Positions 51,801 through 62,538 of a stretch of 64,000 nucleotides of DNA are shown here, one piece after another; position 1 is the first letter of the stretch, and the number at the start of each line of letters is the position of its first letter. Under the pieces are notes generated by a model. It saw only the letters and a list, made by a program, of their open reading frames with translations. It made no database searches and was not told the origin of the DNA. A program made the position numbers and the translations under genes. The stretch covers positions 56,844,865 to 56,908,864 of the forward strand of contig NC_135173.1 of assembly GCF_041146795.1 (NCBI RefSeq), given 5' to 3'. The stretch is from Maylandia zebra. Lineage: Eukaryota > Chordata > Actinopteri > Cichliformes > Cichlidae.

Positions 51801-54800
51801 GTAAGAAGCTTTTCTGTCCCCCACTCGTTACCTGTATGAATGGCACCTGTTTGAACTCATCATCTGTATAAAAGACACCTGTCCACAGCCTCAAACAGTC
51901 AGACTCCAAACTCCGCCATGGCCAAGACCAAAGAGCTTTGGAAGGACACCAGGAAAAGTATTGTAGACCTGCACCAGACTGGGAAGAGTGAATCTACAAT
52001 AGGCAAGCAGCTTGGTGTGAAAAAATCAACTGTGGGAGCAATCATCAGAAAATGGAAGACATACAAGACCACTGATAATCTCCCTCGATCTGGGGCTCCA
52101 CGCAAGATCTCATCCCGTGGGGTCAAAATGATCATGAGAACGGTGAGCAAAGATCCCAGAACCACACGGGGGGACCTGGTGAATGACCTGCAGAGAGCTG
52201 GGACCAAAGTAACAAAGGTCACCATCAGTAACACACTACAACGGCAGGGAATCAAATCCCGCAGTGCCAGACGTGTTCCGCTGCTGAAGCCAGTGCATGT
52301 CCAGGCCTGTCTGAAGTTTGCCAGAGAGCACATGGATGATACAGCAGAGGATTGGGAGAATGTCATGTGGTCAGATGAAACCAAAGTAGAACTTTTTGGT
52401 ATAAACTCAACTCGTCGTGTTTGGAGGAAGAAGAATACTGAGTTGCATCCCAAGAACACCATACCTACTGTGAAGCATGGGGGTGGAAACATCATGCTAT
52501 GGGGCTGTTTTTCTGCCAAGGGGACAGGACGACTGATCCGTGTTAAGGACAGAATGAATGGGGCCATGTATCGTGAGATTTTGAGCCAAAACCTCCTTCC
52601 ATCAGTGAGAACTTTGAAGATGAAACGAGGCTGGGTCTTCCAACATGACAATGATCCAAAACACACCGCCCGGGCAACAAAGGAGTGGCTCCGTAAGAAG
52701 CATTTGAAAGTCCTGGAGTGGCCTAGCCAGTCTCCAGACCTCAACCCCATAGAAAATCTGTGGCGGGAGTTGAAAGTCTGTGTTGCTTGGCGACAGCCCC
52801 AAAACATCACTGCTCTCGAGAAGATCTGCATGGAGGAATGGGCCAAAATACCAGCTACTGTGTGTGCAAACCTGGTAAAGACCTATAGTAAACGTTTGAC
52901 CTCTGTTATTGCCAACAAAGGTTATGTTACAAAGTATTGAGTTGTATTTTTGTTATTGACCAAATACTTATTTTCCACCCTGATTTACGAATAAATTCTT
53001 TACAAATCCTACCATGTGGATTCATGGATTTTTTTTTTTCCACATTCTGTCTCTCACAGTTGAAGTGTACCTCTGGTGCAAATTACTGACCTCTGTCATC
53101 ATTTTAAGTGGGGGAACTTGCACAATCGGTGGCTGACTAAATACTTTTTTGCCCCACTGTAGAGATCTTATAAAGCAGTCTCAACACATAGACACCACCT
53201 GCTTATTTTTGTGTGATTTGTCAACAGGAAGATGTTTGTTGGAGGCCTCAGCTGGGACACGACTAAGAAGGACCTGAAAGATTACTTTTCAAAGTTTGGG
53301 GAAGTGGTAGACTGCACGTTAAAGCTGGACCCCATGACTGGACGGTCAAGGGGTTTTGGGTTTGTGCTCTTCAAAGAACCTGAAAGTGTTGATAAGGTAT
53401 TATCCTGTTCACATAAGGGGATGTGTGTGGTTTTTTTTTTTTTAATTACCAGTAAATTTGCTTTTCTAACAGACATGAACTTGCTGTGATTGTGCAGTTT
53501 CATGTCTGTGTGGGTGGCTTTTTTTTTTTTCAGTTTTATTTAATGATTAGCAGAAAATTTTAATATTTGGCCTTTTTTGGCAATTTGGATTTAAATTAGA
53601 ATGAATGTAACTATACTACTGCGCGGTTTATGAATACAACCTATAAAGTTTGAGCTCAATGATGCCCAAACAATCAAACATCCGTTCCGCTAAATCAAAA
53701 TGAAAGATGAAATATTCACGTATGTACATTTTTGTCAATGGTCTATATTGCTTTACAGGTTGCCTCACAGAAAGAACATAAACTTAACGGGAAGGTGATT
53801 GACCCCAAAAAAGCCAAGGCCATGAAGAGCAAGGAGCCAGTAAAGAAGATCTTTGTTGGTGGTCTCTCTCCTGACACTCCTGAAGAGAAAGTCAGAGAGT
53901 ATTTTGGTGCCTTCGGAGAGGTGAGTGACTTGTGAAAATTAGATTTTGTTTGATCTTTTCCCCCACTTGTTCTGTGTGGCTCTGCAGGGCTCCTATTTGC
54001 CCATTAAATTATGTCTTAATGTGAACAGGTGGAGTCCGTTGAGCTTCCCATGGAGAACAAAACAAACAAAAGGAGAGGCTTCTGTTTCATCACATTCAAG
54101 GAGGAGGAGCCAGTAAAGAAGATTATGGAAAAAAAGTACCACAATATTGGATTAAGCAAGGTACAGTCCTTTTCTTTTAGGTCCTATATTATGTGTTTTT
54201 ATTTTTCAGAATTTCCCCCCTTTTTATATGTAGAAAAAAGTCTGCGATGCATATGTTGAAAAGCTGTATGTCTTCTCTCACTCAGTCTCTCCCTACCGTT
54301 CTGTCTCTATTACAAATAAATAAATGAAACATTAATACATTAATTTTAAAAAACCCCGTTAGTTTACCTGAACTGAGGCCACTCTCATTGTCTTATCAAA
54401 GCAGCCAGACTCCACTTATAAATTTTATAGCTGATCAACCTGTTGCTTTACTGCTGCATCAAAAGGTTCGTTTATGTGACTTTGGTGTTTTAACATGATA
54501 ATTATGAATCAAACTAAGGTGTTAAACACCAGAGCCACACAGCAGCGACGTGACAGCAACTAAAGCAGCCCTGTTCTTTTCAAATGTAGATAATTTGGCT
54601 AACATAATTGTTAGCTTTGACTGTATACACAGTCAAAGCGTGTCAAAGCTCTGGGGAAAAAGAAATGCTGAGGATAGTGACTTTGTGGAATTATTACAGA
54701 CAGATTAGTAACCTTTTAAAAAGTACTGTGTGGGTGTTACTTTATATGCTTCAGTGCACTTAAACTCATCTGGCTTTCTGTTAGCATTTACATCTGTTTG

Positions 54801-55278
54801 CTTCTTTTCTAATCTCTGTACTCATTCAAATTTACAATAACTGTGCACTCATGGGTATATTTTTTGGATTCTGTTGTAAGACAAGAGAACTACTTTGAAA
54901 CATTGACTTTAATGTGGTCCATTACTAACGGAGAGCTGTTTACCAAGAGGCTGCTCCCCACCAATGAAATTTAGATTTTTGTAACTGCAGCACTTTGTTG
55001 GACAAACTTTGCATTTATATATGTGAAAAAACAAAGATCGTGCAGGCAATTTGGCTGTATTTTAAAGTAAGAGTGGTGTGCAGGGAGAAAGTTGGAAGCT
55101 ACAGTGTGTCTCATTCTGGTCTGTTTGACAGCAGTATAGTGTAAATGAGCTGGGCTGCTCCTATTGGCTGCTTCTAACTGTCACTCACAGACCCTTCTTT
55201 AAAGGGGCGGATGCACAACCAATCCTAATTTAATTTAAAGCTACAGACACTGAAATTGAAATGTGTGTGTATGTATAT

Positions 55279-55317
<39 letters not shown>

Positions 55318-56211
55318 TGGAGAGATAGATAGATTTATGTATATATATATATATACATATAAAATGTGTACGAACATGGAAGACTTGTGTGAATTTGTGG
55401 TGAATTATGGGACCTTAATTTGACTTAATCTGGTAATTTCTTATAGTGTGAAATAAAAGTGGCGATGTCTAAGGAGCAGTACCAACAGCAGCAGTATTGG
55501 GGTGGCAGAGGAGGATATTCATCTAGGTCTCGGGGAAGAGGTGGTGAGTGTAGACTGTTTTGCATAACTTCTTGCAGGTAAAGATATTTATAAAGCTTAC
55601 TTGTACAAACTGTGCAAAAAAGTGTTTTCTGTTCTTAAAGATAACAAAGCTTTCTCCTCTGCTAGGCTTATTATGTAAATGTGATGGTAAAACAGTAATT
55701 AAAAAACAAACAAACTAAAAACACACACATACAAAATTCTTAACTGTTTTACATTTCTGGGATGTAAATCACAAAATTAGCAGTTAAGTCTGCTCTCAAT
55801 CTAACAGTCTGATTTAATAATAGAAGATGAGGTTTGACAGTTTCATTTTTAGTTTGAAACACAGGTCAGTTTATGTCAACTTGGTGTCTGTTTTTTGTTT
55901 CAGGCCCAAATCAAAATTGGAACCAGGGTTATGGCAACTACTGGAATCAAGGCTATGGAAATTATGGCAACTATGGTTACGGTAATCAAGGCTATGGAGG
56001 ATATGGTGGCTATGATTACTCTGGTTACAACAACTATTATGGCTATGGTGACTACAACAGTGAGTATAGTTTTACGGCCAGTTTTTTTTCTACTTTTGAA
56101 ACAATACAAACGTGTGAAATTTCCACTTTGTTCACATGTGCAGATCAATCTGGTGGTTATGGCAAGTCGCCACGACGTGGTGGTCACACGAACAGTTACA
56201 AGCCGTATTAA
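48854..56211 (+). CDS. hnrnpd: hnrnpd: heterogeneous nuclear ribonucleoprotein D (AUF1)
   Basis: AUF1 binds AU-rich elements and controls mRNA decay; it shuttles between nucleus and cytoplasm. Exons are 48854-49020, 53228-53396, 53759-53920, 54029-54160, 55447-55543, 55904-56059 and 56144-56211, giving 316 aa. An acidic N-terminus ending ASKNEEDEG leads into RRM1 (RNP2 [11 protein letters not shown]1 RGFGFVLF) and RRM2 (RNP2 [11 protein letters not shown]1 RGFCFITF). A Gly/Tyr/Asn-rich tail ([17 protein letters not shown], exon 55904-56059) follows, ending HTNSYKPY, the transportin-type signal. [19 protein letters not shown] and [13 protein letters not shown] identify hnrnpd rather than hnrnpdl. 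The human alternative exon between acidic region and RRM1 was not found; exon 55904-56059 corresponds to the human alternative exon of the larger isoforms. Intron 1 (4.2 kb) carries two transposable-element insertions. Confidence 0.96.
49383..49646. repeat. Left arm of long inverted repeat (Penelope-like terminus)
   Basis: It includes GAAGACGTTTCACCTCTCAC, AGGTCAAATGGTGGAGAGTC and ACCCCCCACAGAGGGACAAA and ends near CCTGGCCCCACCTTATGCG. It pairs in inverted orientation with 50225-50490, with only scattered differences. Confidence 0.88.
50225..50490. repeat. Right arm of long inverted repeat (Penelope-like terminus)
   Basis: This is the reverse complement of the left arm, starting CGCATAAGGTGGGGCCAGG and ending TTTGCAAGCTCCTTTGAC. 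The arms are about 580 bp apart. Confidence 0.88.
51554..53159 (+). mobile_element. Complete Tc1-like DNA transposon in hnrnpd intron 1
   Basis: The element is 1606 bp, flanked by the duplicated TA target (51552-51553 and 53160-53161). Terminal inverted repeats begin CAGTGGGGCAAAAAAGTA on both sides and match over about 200 bp with roughly four substitutions and one A-run length change. An inner repeated motif (GGTGGAAAATAAGTATTTGG, with its complement on the right) gives the IR/DR layout of Tc1 elements. It carries one uninterrupted transposase gene (51918-52940). It lies in the same direction as hnrnpd and ends 68 bp before exon 2. Confidence 0.96.
51918..52940 (+). CDS. Tc1-family DD34E transposase, intact 340-aa frame
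   Basis: This is a cut-and-paste transposase that binds its own terminal repeats and inserts at TA. Start [19 protein letters not shown] is the usual Tc1 N-terminus, and 340 aa is the full family length. Residues 1-110 form the paired-like double helix-turn-helix DNA-binding region ([19 protein letters not shown]; linker PRSGAPRKI resembling the GRPR motif). The catalytic triad is visible: first Asp in [15 protein letters not shown], second in [14 protein letters not shown], and Glu in [15 protein letters not shown], with 34 residues between the HD aspartate and the Glu (DD34E). The glycine-rich box is [17 protein letters not shown]. There are no stops or frameshifts. The minus-strand open frame 51899-52846 is only its shadow. 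Confidence 0.95.
   Translation: MAKTKELWKDTRKSIVDLHQTGKSESTIGKQLGVKKSTVGAIIRKWKTYKTTDNLPRSGAPRKISSRGVKMIMRTVSKDPRTTRGDLVNDLQRAGTKVTKVTISNTLQRQGIKSRSARRVPLLKPVHVQACLKFAREHMDDTAEDWENVMWSDETKVELFGINSTRRVWRKKNTELHPKNTIPTVKHGGGNIMLWGCFSAKGTGRLIRVKDRMNGAMYREILSQNLLPSVRTLKMKRGWVFQHDNDPKHTARATKEWLRKKHLKVLEWPSQSPDLNPIENLWRELKVCVAWRQPQNITALEKICMEEWAKIPATVCANLVKTYSKRLTSVIANKGYVTKY
53397..53758 (+). other. hnrnpd: hnrnpd intron 2
   Basis: A 362-bp intron between the two exons that jointly encode RRM1. It contains two T-runs and no repeat or conserved feature that I recognise. Confidence 0.7.
55279..55317. repeat. (TAGA)n microsatellite
   Basis: About ten AGAT/TAGA units, with further degenerate units and an AT-rich run to 55355, in hnrnpd intron 4. 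Confidence 0.95.
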
Positions 56212-57965
56212 TAGGGGAAACCCTCCTCTTGAAATAGGTATGTAATAGTACATATATACTTTTTTGCTTTTAAACTTAAAGTAGTTTTATATTTACTTTG
56301 ATGTTTGGTAACATTATGCATAATTTCCTCCATAAATTTCTTTTTCTCAGCACCCTGAAGTGCTTTACAGTAGTGGTAACATAGAGGCTACGCTCTTGTG
56401 GCGATTATTTTAACAGCCGGCTTCTGCTGCCTCTTTTGCATCTTCTCTTTTTTTTTTAAACTGTAAAGTTAACAGGTAATGTACTGCTACTACAGTAAAT
56501 GGATGCCAAAGTTAAGGATGTGCAAGGAAACAGAAGGAAGTATGTTGTCTCCTAACTCTGACATACCTTGTTTGTACCTGCCAGCGGAGCTTCCTTGCAG
56601 GCCATGAGCTGACTCCCAGATACTCTCAGGGCCCGCTCAATGCGGACCGGGTATGAGAAGCATACGCTCTCGAATGCTGCCATTTGGTATGGTCTTCCAA
56701 CATCCTGTATCAGCATTTCTAAACTAAACAATATGGGACACGTCCAGCTTTGTCATCTTTCTTTCAATTTTTTAATTTCTTTGCAATTGTTTGTAATGTA
56801 AAACGTAAAATATACATATGTAATTGTCATTTTTTACAGGCCCTTACTCCCCCACAAGTAATAATTATAAATCTGAAAAAATAACTTTGTTTTTTAAAGG
56901 ATACATACAGCTTTCTCTGGACTTTCCAGTTCCTAATGTTAATATATGCATCCCTAATCTTAATTAAAATGCTTGTTTCTTTATTTAGCTCTTGTAGCCA
57001 GTAGTCCATGAGCTAAAACCTGGTTCGTATTTGGACTCTACTGTGCTGGGGGATAAAGTGCTTTAATTTGTGTACATGTATTGTTCTGTTTTGTGTTACT
57101 CACAGCGATGGAAAAGGCTCCTCCTTTTGTTAATTTTCCTGTAACAAATTTTCCTCTTATAACCTTTGGTAAAATGAGAAGAATCAAAGTGTCACTACAT
57201 CTCCAGAAAATTTGCATGTAATGCTTTCTTTAATGTGTATTTTTGACCAATCTGAACATTTCTTCCATTTAGTATTTTGGCTTTGACTTCTTCAATTTAA
57301 TGCACTTCAAGATCTCTAGCTTAACTTTCTAACTTTTTATGTAATATGTTAAAATAATCAGTTTGGTTTTTTTCTTATAGTTTTTTTTATTACATTGGAC
57401 ATTATAAACACAGGGGATTCCTATTGTTTTGCAATCTTACCCTCTTTGTTTGTCTATAGCTGATTTATTGTTGTTTGTTTTTCATAGGTTTCAGAGTGAT
57501 GAAAGTCTACCGTGCGCTGTTGGAGCGTTGGCCAGAGAGATGATGGCATCCAGCAAAGATTACTTAGCTAGTTGTAAGACAGTAATTGAAGAACACCGAG
57601 ACCTACAGTACATTTTCTCTATACCTACTGAGTATTTCATTGTTATGCATTTATTTGGATTGCTGCAATGTTTGATCAGTTTGCTTTCCTCATCCCTTCG
57701 TTTTTTGTACTTATGTCCAAATGCTAACTTGTGAACCGCTTCATATATTCCATGACTGAAATGTAACATTGGTTGGAACAAATCACTCACATATTCAGTA
57801 ATGTGGTAGCAAAGATACAAAATGTGTTATTACAATTCATTATCTTTATCATATTCATCAATCATATATTAAATATGTTATTACAGAGTTTGACAGTCAT
57901 AAACATACAATATATATACAGTGTATTGGACATGAAGAAATGCGACAAATAAAAATAAACACATT
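56212..57965 (+). other. hnrnpd: hnrnpd 3' UTR with apparent introns
   Basis: After the stop, a donor (GAAATAG|GTATGT, 56238) faces an acceptor (TTTTCTCAG, ending 56350), and another acceptor (TTTTTCATAG) ends at 57487. Two AATAAA hexamers overlap at 57948-57959. Human AUF1 transcripts are known for alternatively spliced 3' UTRs, some of them NMD targets, so this arrangement fits the family. The 101-codon frame at 57429-57734 falls in the last block and has no protein-family features. Splice use is inferred. Confidence 0.6.
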
Positions 57966-58239
57966 TGAATTTCTGTTCCATTAATAGAGTGGTTTTATGT
58001 CACACACGTAAGACTGTTGGAGTGTTAAAGTATTTCAGCTAACTTCATATCACTTCAATCTCTGCTGCTCTCAATTTCTTTTTCACATTATGTTGTCACA
58101 AAATAACATAATCAACAATCATTAGCCCTTTAAATTTACATGTCTTTGCTTAAGCTGAAGTGATCACTTGCAAGAGTAATTCAAATGCCGGTAAGCGCCA
58201 TGTTTGTAGCTTTCAGCCTTGAGTAGGTAAACGTGGAAT

Positions 58240-59793
58240 TTATATAACTTTTGTGGCAGCAAGGATGATGAGGATGATGATGATCAGCACAATCACACCG
58301 ATTAGGATCATCATTTTAACATTTTTCCACCAGTATTTTCTGGCCACCCTTGTGGATGTTCTCTGGAATGAGTCAGCCTGAAAAGAAAAAAAACTGCCAA
58401 ATTAAACCCTGATATTTGAGGAAGCACATGCGTCGTTTAAAGACAAGCAATCTCCAGAAGCCCTATAAAGCATCAACCATTTGCAAGCTTTAGAGATGAA
58501 CACGAAGGTTTCTGATTGAGTGATTACAAAGTGATGAAGAATGATGAATGGATAATTAAAACAGGGACCCTAAAATACTAGAAGAACAAACTGAGTTTTT
58601 GTTTCCCAAGGATGGTTACATGTATTGCAAAGATGTAAATGTGCATGAAATACTGAAATATTAAGTATCTAGTGAGAACAAGTTACCATACATATATAAA
58701 TAATTGAGATGAAATAGATACTAAACTAAAGGGGTGACCGCAGTAGTGTATAACTGTTTAAACATCCTAGCTAAAAGTAACAATAAAACATTTAAAAGTG
58801 GGTGAGCGGTAAAAAAGAAATGTAGTTGAATAGCTGAAACAGGTAGCAATGTGTGGGTTATTTTACAAATTTGGTCTGTAAATGAAAGCAAAAGAAAACA
58901 AAGGTTTATAGGGGAACTGGAAACTGCTAGGGACGTTTCCCTAATCAGACAACAAACTGTAAAGGTTAGGAAACTGCTTTAGTGTCAAATAAGGCATTTT
59001 ATTATGACTATATGTATCAGGAGCAGGATTTTCTTTTTAAATCTCAACCCGTCTAGTTACAAACATACCATACTATCCCCAGAAATCATGAAATCACTCA
59101 AAGTATCTGAAAGCTTTACTTTATGAACAAAAAGCATAAATATGCTTTGTAGCACAGCTAAACATAATATCTTCATATATGATAAAAGATAAAATGGATT
59201 CAAGCTTCTTCCTAAAAGGCCCACGATCGGATACTTACAGACGCCTGCAGGTCATCCGTCTTGCCAATCAGATCATCTAATCTGTCGCCTCTCTCCAGCA
59301 CTTTGTTGATGTTGTCTGTCAGAATAACTTTAACCTCATTTACCTGACCTTGCACTTGGTCAAGCTTAGAGGCCGGAACAGCGGGAGTTGGCTGAGAATG
59401 TTGGTCAGCCTGTGAAAAATGGTGGAAATTGATTCACTTTTAGTGCTGTTGGTCCCTTATCCAAACATTTACTACCATGTGTATGCCACTACAGGTCTGC
59501 CGGGCAAATGGCGGTGCTACAGTCCCTGTATAAGTTATTTCTAAGAACCAAACCTTACTTCCTGCAACTGTGCTAACAGGAAAAAGTGCTGTCAAGTGTC
59601 AGTAAGTTTACCAAGGCCTGTGTCACTGCCAGATGAGCACCATTGTCACAAAGTAAATTTTACTTTCAAAATTTTGATACGGGATTGTTCAATAATGTCA
59701 AGATTGACATCAAGTCACCCTCAGTCATCAATAGAAGAGCAGTATATTAGGCAAAAATGAAGTTATAGTCTAAAAATAACATCGACTTACCAT
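58240..59793 (-). CDS. vamp8: vamp8-like R-SNARE (endobrevin)
   Basis: This is a tail-anchored R-SNARE for endosomal, lysosomal and secretory-granule fusion. Minus-strand exons are 59793-59791 (initiator ATG only), 59409-59239 and 58377-58240, giving 103 aa (human VAMP8 100). The SNARE motif runs from about residue 16 ([20 protein letters not shown]) and carries the central-layer arginine in [12 protein letters not shown]. It is followed by [20 protein letters not shown], the basic/tryptophan juxtamembrane [10 protein letters not shown], and a C-terminal hydrophobic anchor ([19 protein letters not shown]). The [12 protein letters not shown] stretch and KT(D/E)DL favour VAMP8 over VAMP2/3. Neighbouring mat2a supports this, as VAMP8 and MAT2A are close on human 2p11. 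It converges tail-to-tail with hnrnpd, with less than 300 bp between the hnrnpd poly-A signals and this stop codon. Confidence 0.9.
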
Positions 59794-60050
59794 AGCAACA
59801 CTGTTTCCTGGTCAAAACAGCAAAATCCAGCTTCGAACAAAAAAAGGAAATCTTCAGACGAGTTCAGTCCAACTAATTTAATAAACAAACATAGAGATCT
59901 GTGTTTCGGGTCATACAGCAAAAGCTGGACAAACGTTTCCTGAAGGTTGCACCTCTTCACAGTTACTTATTAACTAACAGTTGCCGCAATCAAAGTCTCA
60001 CTGTTTTACCAGAACAAGTCGCCATCACCAGAGAGAACTAAATTTAGTCG
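59794..60050 (-). promoter_or_regulatory. vamp8: vamp8 5' UTR and promoter region
   Basis: Sequence immediately upstream of the minus-strand ATG has no coding frame that joins the gene. The transcript start is not marked by a TATA box that I can identify. Extent is inferred. Confidence 0.3.
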
Positions 60051-62328
60051 AACATGAACATGCAGTACTTTCATTTCCTGCTTTTGAGGAACTAGGCCGC
60101 TATATGATCACTACATAAGAGCAAAAACAGCCACCCTGTTTAGTTATTACAGACAAAGAAGATTGAAGTTAAGCTGGTAAATAAGTGTCTACTGGTTTTA
60201 GTTCTGTGTGGTTTACATACCATCAGCTGTCAGAGTGGTAAATGCAGGCCAGTGTTGAGCTGATATGTCTGGGCAAAGTACTCTGTGTTTGCGGCAGAGG
60301 GATATTTGCAAGGCAATAAAGGGGTGTATTCACTCGGCTGCTCCACTTCATTTCCTCATCCTGTGTTGTGCAGTTTGTTATTTCACCAGTGTAGCAGCCC
60401 ACACATGACAGTTTCAAAGTTCTGTTGTGAAATTATGCTTCATTCTAACATATTCAAGCGTCGGTTTAGTGCAGGTTAGCCCCTTTTTATGTAATTACTA
60501 GAAAACTTTTGAAAATATGTTATATAAAACAGGTCACAAGACGCACTATTTACCAGTGTCTGTAAGCTGTCTCATCAATGTATCATATCTATTTCTGGTC
60601 ATTTTTGCATGGCCTTTGCCTTTTTAAATCGTCTTCGGTGATTCAGAAATAAAGCTGCAATATGGGATACAAGTTGAATATTATTTTAACAATATAACCG
60701 TTAGATTAACACAGTGGGTTAGCCTGCGGGGCCTGGATATGTTATGTGTGTAGGTTTTGTATGTCTTGTTTTCACACCAAATTGTGCTTCATTTACAGTT
60801 TTTTTTTTTTTTTTGCTGTTTCAGCTTTCTTCCCCCACAGTGCAACACAGTAGTGTTTGTGTGCATGTGTGTTCATTTGTGTGTCATTTTTCTGCTGAAA
60901 GGACAAGGAATAACTGAAGATTGTGTAGCAGTCAAAGAAAAATAAAGCATTAGTAACACATAAATACTGAAGCCATTCAACCATTAATTCTATTTACTGA
61001 GCTCAGGATGTACTTCTCTAATAAAGAGGATCTGGGTGTGAGTTGTGGGAACTGATCATTGAGAGGGAGAATGCTTGCCAAATACTAACAGTAGCTGTGG
61101 ATTACTGAAGTGGAAATAATAAAGACAAATCTTTAAGTGTGCATCAATGCTGGCTTGCTTGAAGTCACTGGTACAAAAAAGGTAGCCTTAGGCTGAAAGG
61201 GAGAGGACAGATACAGGTTGGTTACTTGCCAGATGAAGTAATGGGTAGGACTGCAAACTGAGGGGTAAAGGGAAGCAGGTGTGTGAATGGGTGTGGCTAC
61301 AGATCATGGGTTAGTGCAGATAAGTGAATCAGGTGACTGGGTGAGGAGCAAAGTCTGATGGCATCTGGTGGACAGATGGAGAAGCTAAAAGAGTGAATAC
61401 TGAACAGCTAAATCACAGAAGAAACTAATATTACAAGTCTTTGCATCACTAAACATTATGTTTCTTTTCTTTAATATGAAGCATTAAAAAAAGTTGTATC
61501 CATGGTCTTAATAGGCTTATCCAGCTACAATCACAATGCAAGCAAGTATTCATAATTAGTTGAGTTACACACAGTAAGAGATTTGAGTAAATTGCCTCTG
61601 TGTATTTCTCTTTGGAGCGCATGCTTTTATAGAACCAGTGTTTTGTCTGTAGTTTTATTATTACATGATGAACAATTAATCTAGAAAACGTGGCTCTAGA
61701 AAACTTTACATTGGGGGCAAAGAGGTCTAGGCAGTGTCGCACATGTCTCTTCAGTGAAGTAGTAAAAATCCCCTTTATGCAAGTGGAGTCAACAAAATAT
61801 CCACAAAAACACTTTAAAACGATTTATTCTAATATAATCTCTTCTAAGAAAACAAACCCGATTTTTTAGGTAGGTAAGTTAAAACAGTTAGTTTTTTAAA
61901 GTAACTTTTAAGGACATAAAACTGTAAGTGGGGGGTGGGTTCAGCTGGTGGGCACCTGTAGATCCGCCCCTGCCCTGTTAAGTGGCTCAGTCTAAATATA
62001 TTCCATATAATTTTAGAAGCTGGGAATGTGTTTTCTAGAAAAGTCTTCATTTGTTAGCCCAAAGCTGTGAGATACATGGAGTGGGAGTGACAAGTTCAAT
62101 ATAAAAAAGAAAATGCATCCCAACAGTGCCACCTTGAGGCTGCCCGAGCTTGCAAACATTCCTTCTTCAGCCATTACAGCTGTTTGCAGATCCTGAAACG
62201 GAAATTACTTCTACGGTGTGCTGATGTATCGTGTTTTCCTGCACGACTACTGATGAAAGGTTTCATCAGTTGCTTTCTGGAGTTTCTAAATCACAGTTAT
62301 CTTCAACCTTCAGAGTTAATCATTGCTT
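60051..62328. other. Divergent intergenic region between vamp8 and mat2a
   Basis: No supported gene. There is T-rich sequence at 60800-60814 and a GA-rich unassigned block at about 61140-61400. A repeat phrase (GGTGGGCACCTGTAGATCC, then GCCCCTG) lies at about 61937-61973 and matches in reverse the start of the repeat at 40161. Otherwise nothing recognisable. Confidence 0.5.
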
Positions 62329-62335
62329 TATATAA
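62329..62335 (+). promoter_or_regulatory. mat2a: TATA-like box upstream of mat2a
   Basis: TATATAA lies just before a GC-rich CGGCGCCGGCG stretch and 128-134 bp upstream of the ATG. This is a plausible core promoter with a leader of about 100 nt. Inferred from motif and spacing only. Confidence 0.4.
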
Positions 62336-62462
62336 TCGGCGCCGGCGAACATCACAGGCAGCTTTCACTTTATAAAGCAAACCTACATCGGTACGATTGC
62401 CCTTTGCTTCATTTTGACCCGCTGAATTCAACTTTTCTGCAGCGACTGTCGACGAGCAGAAG

Positions 62463-62538
62463 ATGAACCAAGGTAGCGGAACCCGCAGCGGGAAGACTTT
62501 CCTGTTCACGTCGGAGTCTGTTGGAGAAGGACACTCCG
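62463..62538 (+). CDS. mat2a: mat2a-type S-adenosylmethionine synthetase, first coding exon
   Basis: MNQGSGTRSGKTFLFTSESV followed by GEGHS ends at donor TCCG|GTAGGC (62538), leaving one base of a codon. In the family the next exon begins by completing Asp in GH-D-KICDQ. FLFTSESVGEGH is the ATP-binding N-terminal signature of methionine adenosyltransferases, which make SAM from methionine and ATP in the cytosol. The following 1.46 kb to the window edge has no second exon, so intron 1 is at least that long. The choice of mat2a over mat1a or a mat2a-like paralogue rests on the vamp8 neighbour and is not certain from 25 residues. Ser in GEGHS, where human has Pro, is a difference worth noting. 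Confidence 0.85.

Noticed and set aside
51899-52846. 315-codon minus-strand frame
   Set aside because: It is the antisense shadow of the Tc1 transposase; its sequence has no domain of its own.
57429-57734. 101-codon plus-strand frame after hnrnpd
   Set aside because: It lies between the hnrnpd stop and its poly-A signals, crosses a probable acceptor at 57487, and shows no protein family. It is better explained as 3' UTR.
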